Shown here: in pieces, positions 15,575 to 18,448 of the stretch | Layout of the letters: each line of letters starts with the position of its first letter | How positions within the stretch are numbered: position 1 is the stretch's first letter | From: Micrococcales bacterium UBA3913 | GTDB taxonomy: Bacteria > Actinomycetota > Actinomycetes > Actinomycetales > Microbacteriaceae | NCBI GenBank assembly: GCA_002391425.1 | Contig: DGEZ01000134.1 | Location: forward strand, 1 to 18,448 | Reading direction: 5' to 3' | Length of the DNA: 18,448 nt | Program-made: the position numbers and the translations under genes | Notes under the pieces: model-generated | Database searches by the model: none | Told to the model about the DNA's origin: nothing | The model's input: only the letters and a program-made list of their open reading frames with translations

Positions 15575-18429
15575 GTGACTGATGTGCTGAGTCCCGTTTT
15601 CTCCCGCTTCAGTGCTGTGCCTGAGGCGAATGGGCTGTACGACCCCCGACAGGAGAAAGACGCCTGCGGTCTGGCCATGGTGGCCACGTTGCGCGGTTAT
15701 GGCGGACACGACATCATCGCGCAGGCACTGGAGGCGCTGCGCCACCTGGAGCACCGAGGTGCCGTCGGCTCGGACGCGGGCACCGGGGACGGTGCGGGCA
15801 TCCTCACCCAGATTCCGGACCGTTTCCTGCGGGAGGAGACCGACATCGACCTGCCGCCGATGGGCGAGTATGGTGTCGGGCTGGTCTTCCTGCCAGCGGA
15901 TTCCGCCGCTCGCGTGAAGGCGAAGGCGACGATCGAGCGCATCGCCGATGACGAGAACTTGCGTGTGCTGGGATGGCGTGCGGTACCCACCCGGCCCGAG
16001 GTCATCGGCGAACTCGCGCGTAGCACGATGCCCGCGTTCGAGCAGCTGTTCGTGGCACACCGTGGCGACGATTCCTCCGAATCGGTCTCCGGCATCGCGC
16101 TGGACCGGCTGCTGTTCCGGTTGCGCAAGCGCGCAGAGCATTCCGCCGATGTCTACCTTCCCTCCCTGTCCAGCCGCACCCTCGTCTACAAGGGGATGGT
16201 GACCACTCTCCAGCTGGAGCCGTTCTATCCGGATCTATCCGATGAGCGCTTCGAGTCGAAGTTGGCGATCGTGCACTCTCGATACTCGACGAACACGTTC
16301 CCCTCCTGGCCGCTGGCCCAGCCGTTCCGCATGATTGCGCACAACGGCGAGATCAACACGATCCAGGGCAACCGCAACTGGATGCTCGCACGGCAGGCGC
16401 AGATGTCTTCCGAGCTGCTGGGGGATCTGAAACCGCTGTTCCCGATTGTGACCGCCGATGGTAGCGACTCGGCCTCCTTCGACGAGGTCCTCGAACTGCT
16501 CGAACTCTCCGGGCGCGCAATCCCGCACGCTGTGATGATGATGGTCCCCGAGGCGTGGGAGAACCAGCCGGGCATCCACCCGTCCCTCAAGGCGTTCTAC
16601 CAGTACAACGCGACGCTGATGGAGCCGTGGGACGGACCGGCCGCGATCACCTTCACGGACGGCACACTCGTGGGCGCGACCCTTGACCGCAACGGACTGC
16701 GTCCGGGCCGGTGGGTGATCACGGAGGATGGCCTCATCGTGCTCGCCAGTGAGATCGGTGTCCTCGGCATTGATGCCGGTCGGATCGTGCGCAAGGGCAG
16801 GCTCCAGCCGGGACGTATGTTCCTGGTGGACACGGAGCATGGCCGCGTGATCAGCGACGAGGAGATCAAATCCGAGTACGCGTCGATGCGCCCCTGGGCG
16901 CAGTGGCTGGAGCGCGGTCAGATCTCGCTGTCGGAACTTCCCGAACGCGAGCACATCCTGCACACCCCGGCATCGGTGGTGCGACGTCAGCGCACCTTCG
17001 GGTACACGGAGGAGGAGCTCGCCGTACTGCTGTCTCCGATGGCGCAGACGGCAGCCGAGCCGATCGGAGCGATGGGCACGGATACCCCGATCGCGGCCCT
17101 ATCCGACCGTCCCCGGCTCCTGTTTGACTACTTCACGCAGGCTTTCGCACAGGTGACGAACCCGCCCCTGGACTCGATTCGGGAGCAGGTGGTCACCTCG
17201 CTGAGCCTGGGGCTCGGCCCGGAGCCGAACCTGCTGGCTCTGGAGCCGGACGGCAGCTCGAAGGTCATTTCCCTGGACTTCCCGGTGATCGACAATGACG
17301 AGCTGGCCAAGATCCAGCACTTGGACCCCAAGAACGGTGTCGCCCCCACGATGACGATCAAGGGGCTGTATGACGTGCACCGCGGCGAGGAAGCGATGCG
17401 CGAGCGCATTGAGGAAATGCGACATGAGGTGGACGAGGCGATCCGCGAGGGCGCGACCTACATCGTGCTATCTGACCGCGACTCGAGTGCAGATCTCGCC
17501 CCGATCCCCTCGCTGCTCATGTGCTCGGCCATTCAGCAGCACCTGGTGCGCACCGAGCAGCGGTTGAAGGTGGGACTCGTCATCGAAGCCGGGGATGTGC
17601 GTGAGGTTCACCACGTCGCGCTCCTGATCGGCTACGGGGCGTCCGCCGTCAATCCGTACCTGGCGATGGAGAGTTGTGAGCAGCTGGTCCGGGCCGGTCT
17701 GATCACGGGTATCACGCCCGAGAAGGCGGTGAAGAACCTCATCAAGGCCCTGGGGAAGGGCGTGCTCAAGATCATGTCCAAGATGGGCATCTCCACGGTG
17801 GCCTCCTACGCCGGTGCTCAAGCCTTTGAAGCTGTTGGGCTGAGCCGCGAGTTCATCGATGAGTACTTCACGGGAACTGCCTCCCGGCTCTCGGGCGTCG
17901 GCTTGGAAGTCATTGAGGCCGACACTGCGGCCCGGCATGCACAGGCGTATCCGCTGGAACCCGCAGCGACAGCACACCAGCGTCTGCAGACCGGGGGCGA
18001 GTACAAGTGGCGTCGAGACGGCGCTCCCCACCTGTTCAGCCCGGAGGCAATCTTCACCCTCCAGCAGTCCACGCGTCGCCACGACTACGAACTCTTCCAG
18101 AAGTACACCCGGCTCATCGACGACCAGGCTCGGCACCTGATGACGATTCGCGGGCTGTTCACCTTTGAGTCCGAGAGGGACCCGATTCCGATCGATGAGG
18201 TGGAGTCTGTCAGCGACATCGTCACCCGATTCTCCACGGGGGCGATGAGCTACGGTTCTATCTCTCAGGAAGCGCACGAGACGCTCGCGATAGCGATGAA
18301 CCACCTGGGCGGGAAGTCGAATACCGGTGAGGGCGGCGAGGACACCGACCGGCTGCTGGACCCGGAGCGCCGCAGCGCGATCAAGCAGGTTGCGTCGGCA
18401 CGTTTCGGGGTCACGAGCATGTACCTGAC
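15575..18429 (+). CDS. gltB: Glutamate synthase large subunit (partial, 3' end missing)
   Basis: GltB makes two glutamates from glutamine and 2-oxoglutarate together with the NAD(P)H-oxidising small subunit GltD. About 951 codons are present of an expected 1500 or so. The class II glutaminase domain begins after a short propeptide: Cys31 in DACG is the nucleophile after processing. HSRYSTNTFPSW and AHNGEINTIQGNRNW (about 230-270) are the following signature loops. The central domain spans roughly 450-800, and the FMN-binding synthase domain starts around residue 850 with STGAMSYGSIS at about 887. The FMN and 3Fe-4S residues further on are missing. Homology ends at RFGVTSMYLT, where the next bases are adapter. 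The gene is therefore cut by the contig end, not by mutation. The GTG at 15575 is chosen for its ribosome binding site and the family N-terminus. gltD probably follows outside the window. Confidence 0.96.
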
Positions 18430-18448
18430 CTGTCTCTTATACACATCT
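18430..18448. other. Tn5 mosaic-end (Nextera-type) adapter remnant
   Basis: The final 19 bases, CTGTCTCTTATACACATCT, equal the Tn5 transposase mosaic end used in tagmentation libraries, base for base. They are A+T-rich against a G+C-rich background and interrupt a conserved part of GltB, where they translate as the known artefact tail CLLYTS. They are library sequence left by incomplete trimming, not part of the genome. The true genomic sequence ends at 18429 (or 18430, since the shared C is ambiguous). Confidence 0.97.

Noticed and set aside
15575..18448. gltB as a truncated pseudogene or a transposon insertion
   Set aside because: The break coincides exactly with a 19-nt library adapter at the contig end; no transposase gene or target duplication is present.

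Overview
The window is a compact, gene-dense stretch of high-G+C DNA, roughly two-thirds G+C by eye, with GTG starts, many 1-14 nt gene overlaps and two leaderless-type promoters. It comes from an actinobacterium. The pair of small membrane proteins around trpE (the Trp-operon membrane protein and the HGxxPAAW protein), the lgt gene after trpA and the protein sequences point to Micrococcales, probably Microbacteriaceae. That placement is a judgement from memory of family sequences, not from a search.

Layout. (1) 106-4798, plus strand: metN-metI (methionine ABC importer), fmt (formylation of initiator Met-tRNA), rsmB (16S rRNA m5C methyltransferase) and rpe (pentose-phosphate epimerase). (2) 4730-6726, minus strand: a two-gene unit, an MgtA-like GT4 glycosyltransferase translationally coupled to an SGNH hydrolase. 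The hydrolase end runs antisense into the 3' end of rpe. (3) 6949-11311, plus strand: hisE-hisG-hisF-hisI followed without a gap by trpE and a Trp-associated membrane protein. (4) 11355-14436: the HGxxPAAW small membrane protein, then trpC-trpB-trpA, with a candidate promoter in front. (5) 14490-15455: lgt (prolipoprotein diacylglyceryl transferase). (6) 15575 to the end: the first two-thirds of gltB (glutamate synthase large subunit).

How the genes work together. Histidine steps 1-3 (HisG, HisE, HisI) and the synthase half of step 5 (HisF) are present; hisH and the step-4 isomerase (PriA in this phylum) are not. For tryptophan, TrpE, TrpC, TrpB and TrpA are present; trpG, trpD and a separate trpF are not, so they must lie elsewhere if the strain is prototrophic. 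GltB supplies glutamate from glutamine, the amide donor that both pathways use. The his and trp blocks are joined by the 4-nt hisI/trpE overlap, so trpE has no leader or attenuator of its own.

The most certain unusual observation is technical. The last 19 bases (18430-18448) are exactly the Tn5 mosaic end used in Nextera-type sequencing libraries, and they are translated as the tail CLLYTS on the truncated GltB. The window therefore ends in adapter, at a contig edge. No mobile element, CRISPR array, defence system, tRNA or rRNA was seen. I did not find a clear new biological system. The best leads are the two uncharacterised membrane proteins inside the trp block, the antisense C-terminal extension of the SGNH hydrolase, palindromic sites next to the glycosyltransferase and gltB, and a strong enrichment of the hexamer GGATGC/GCATCC.
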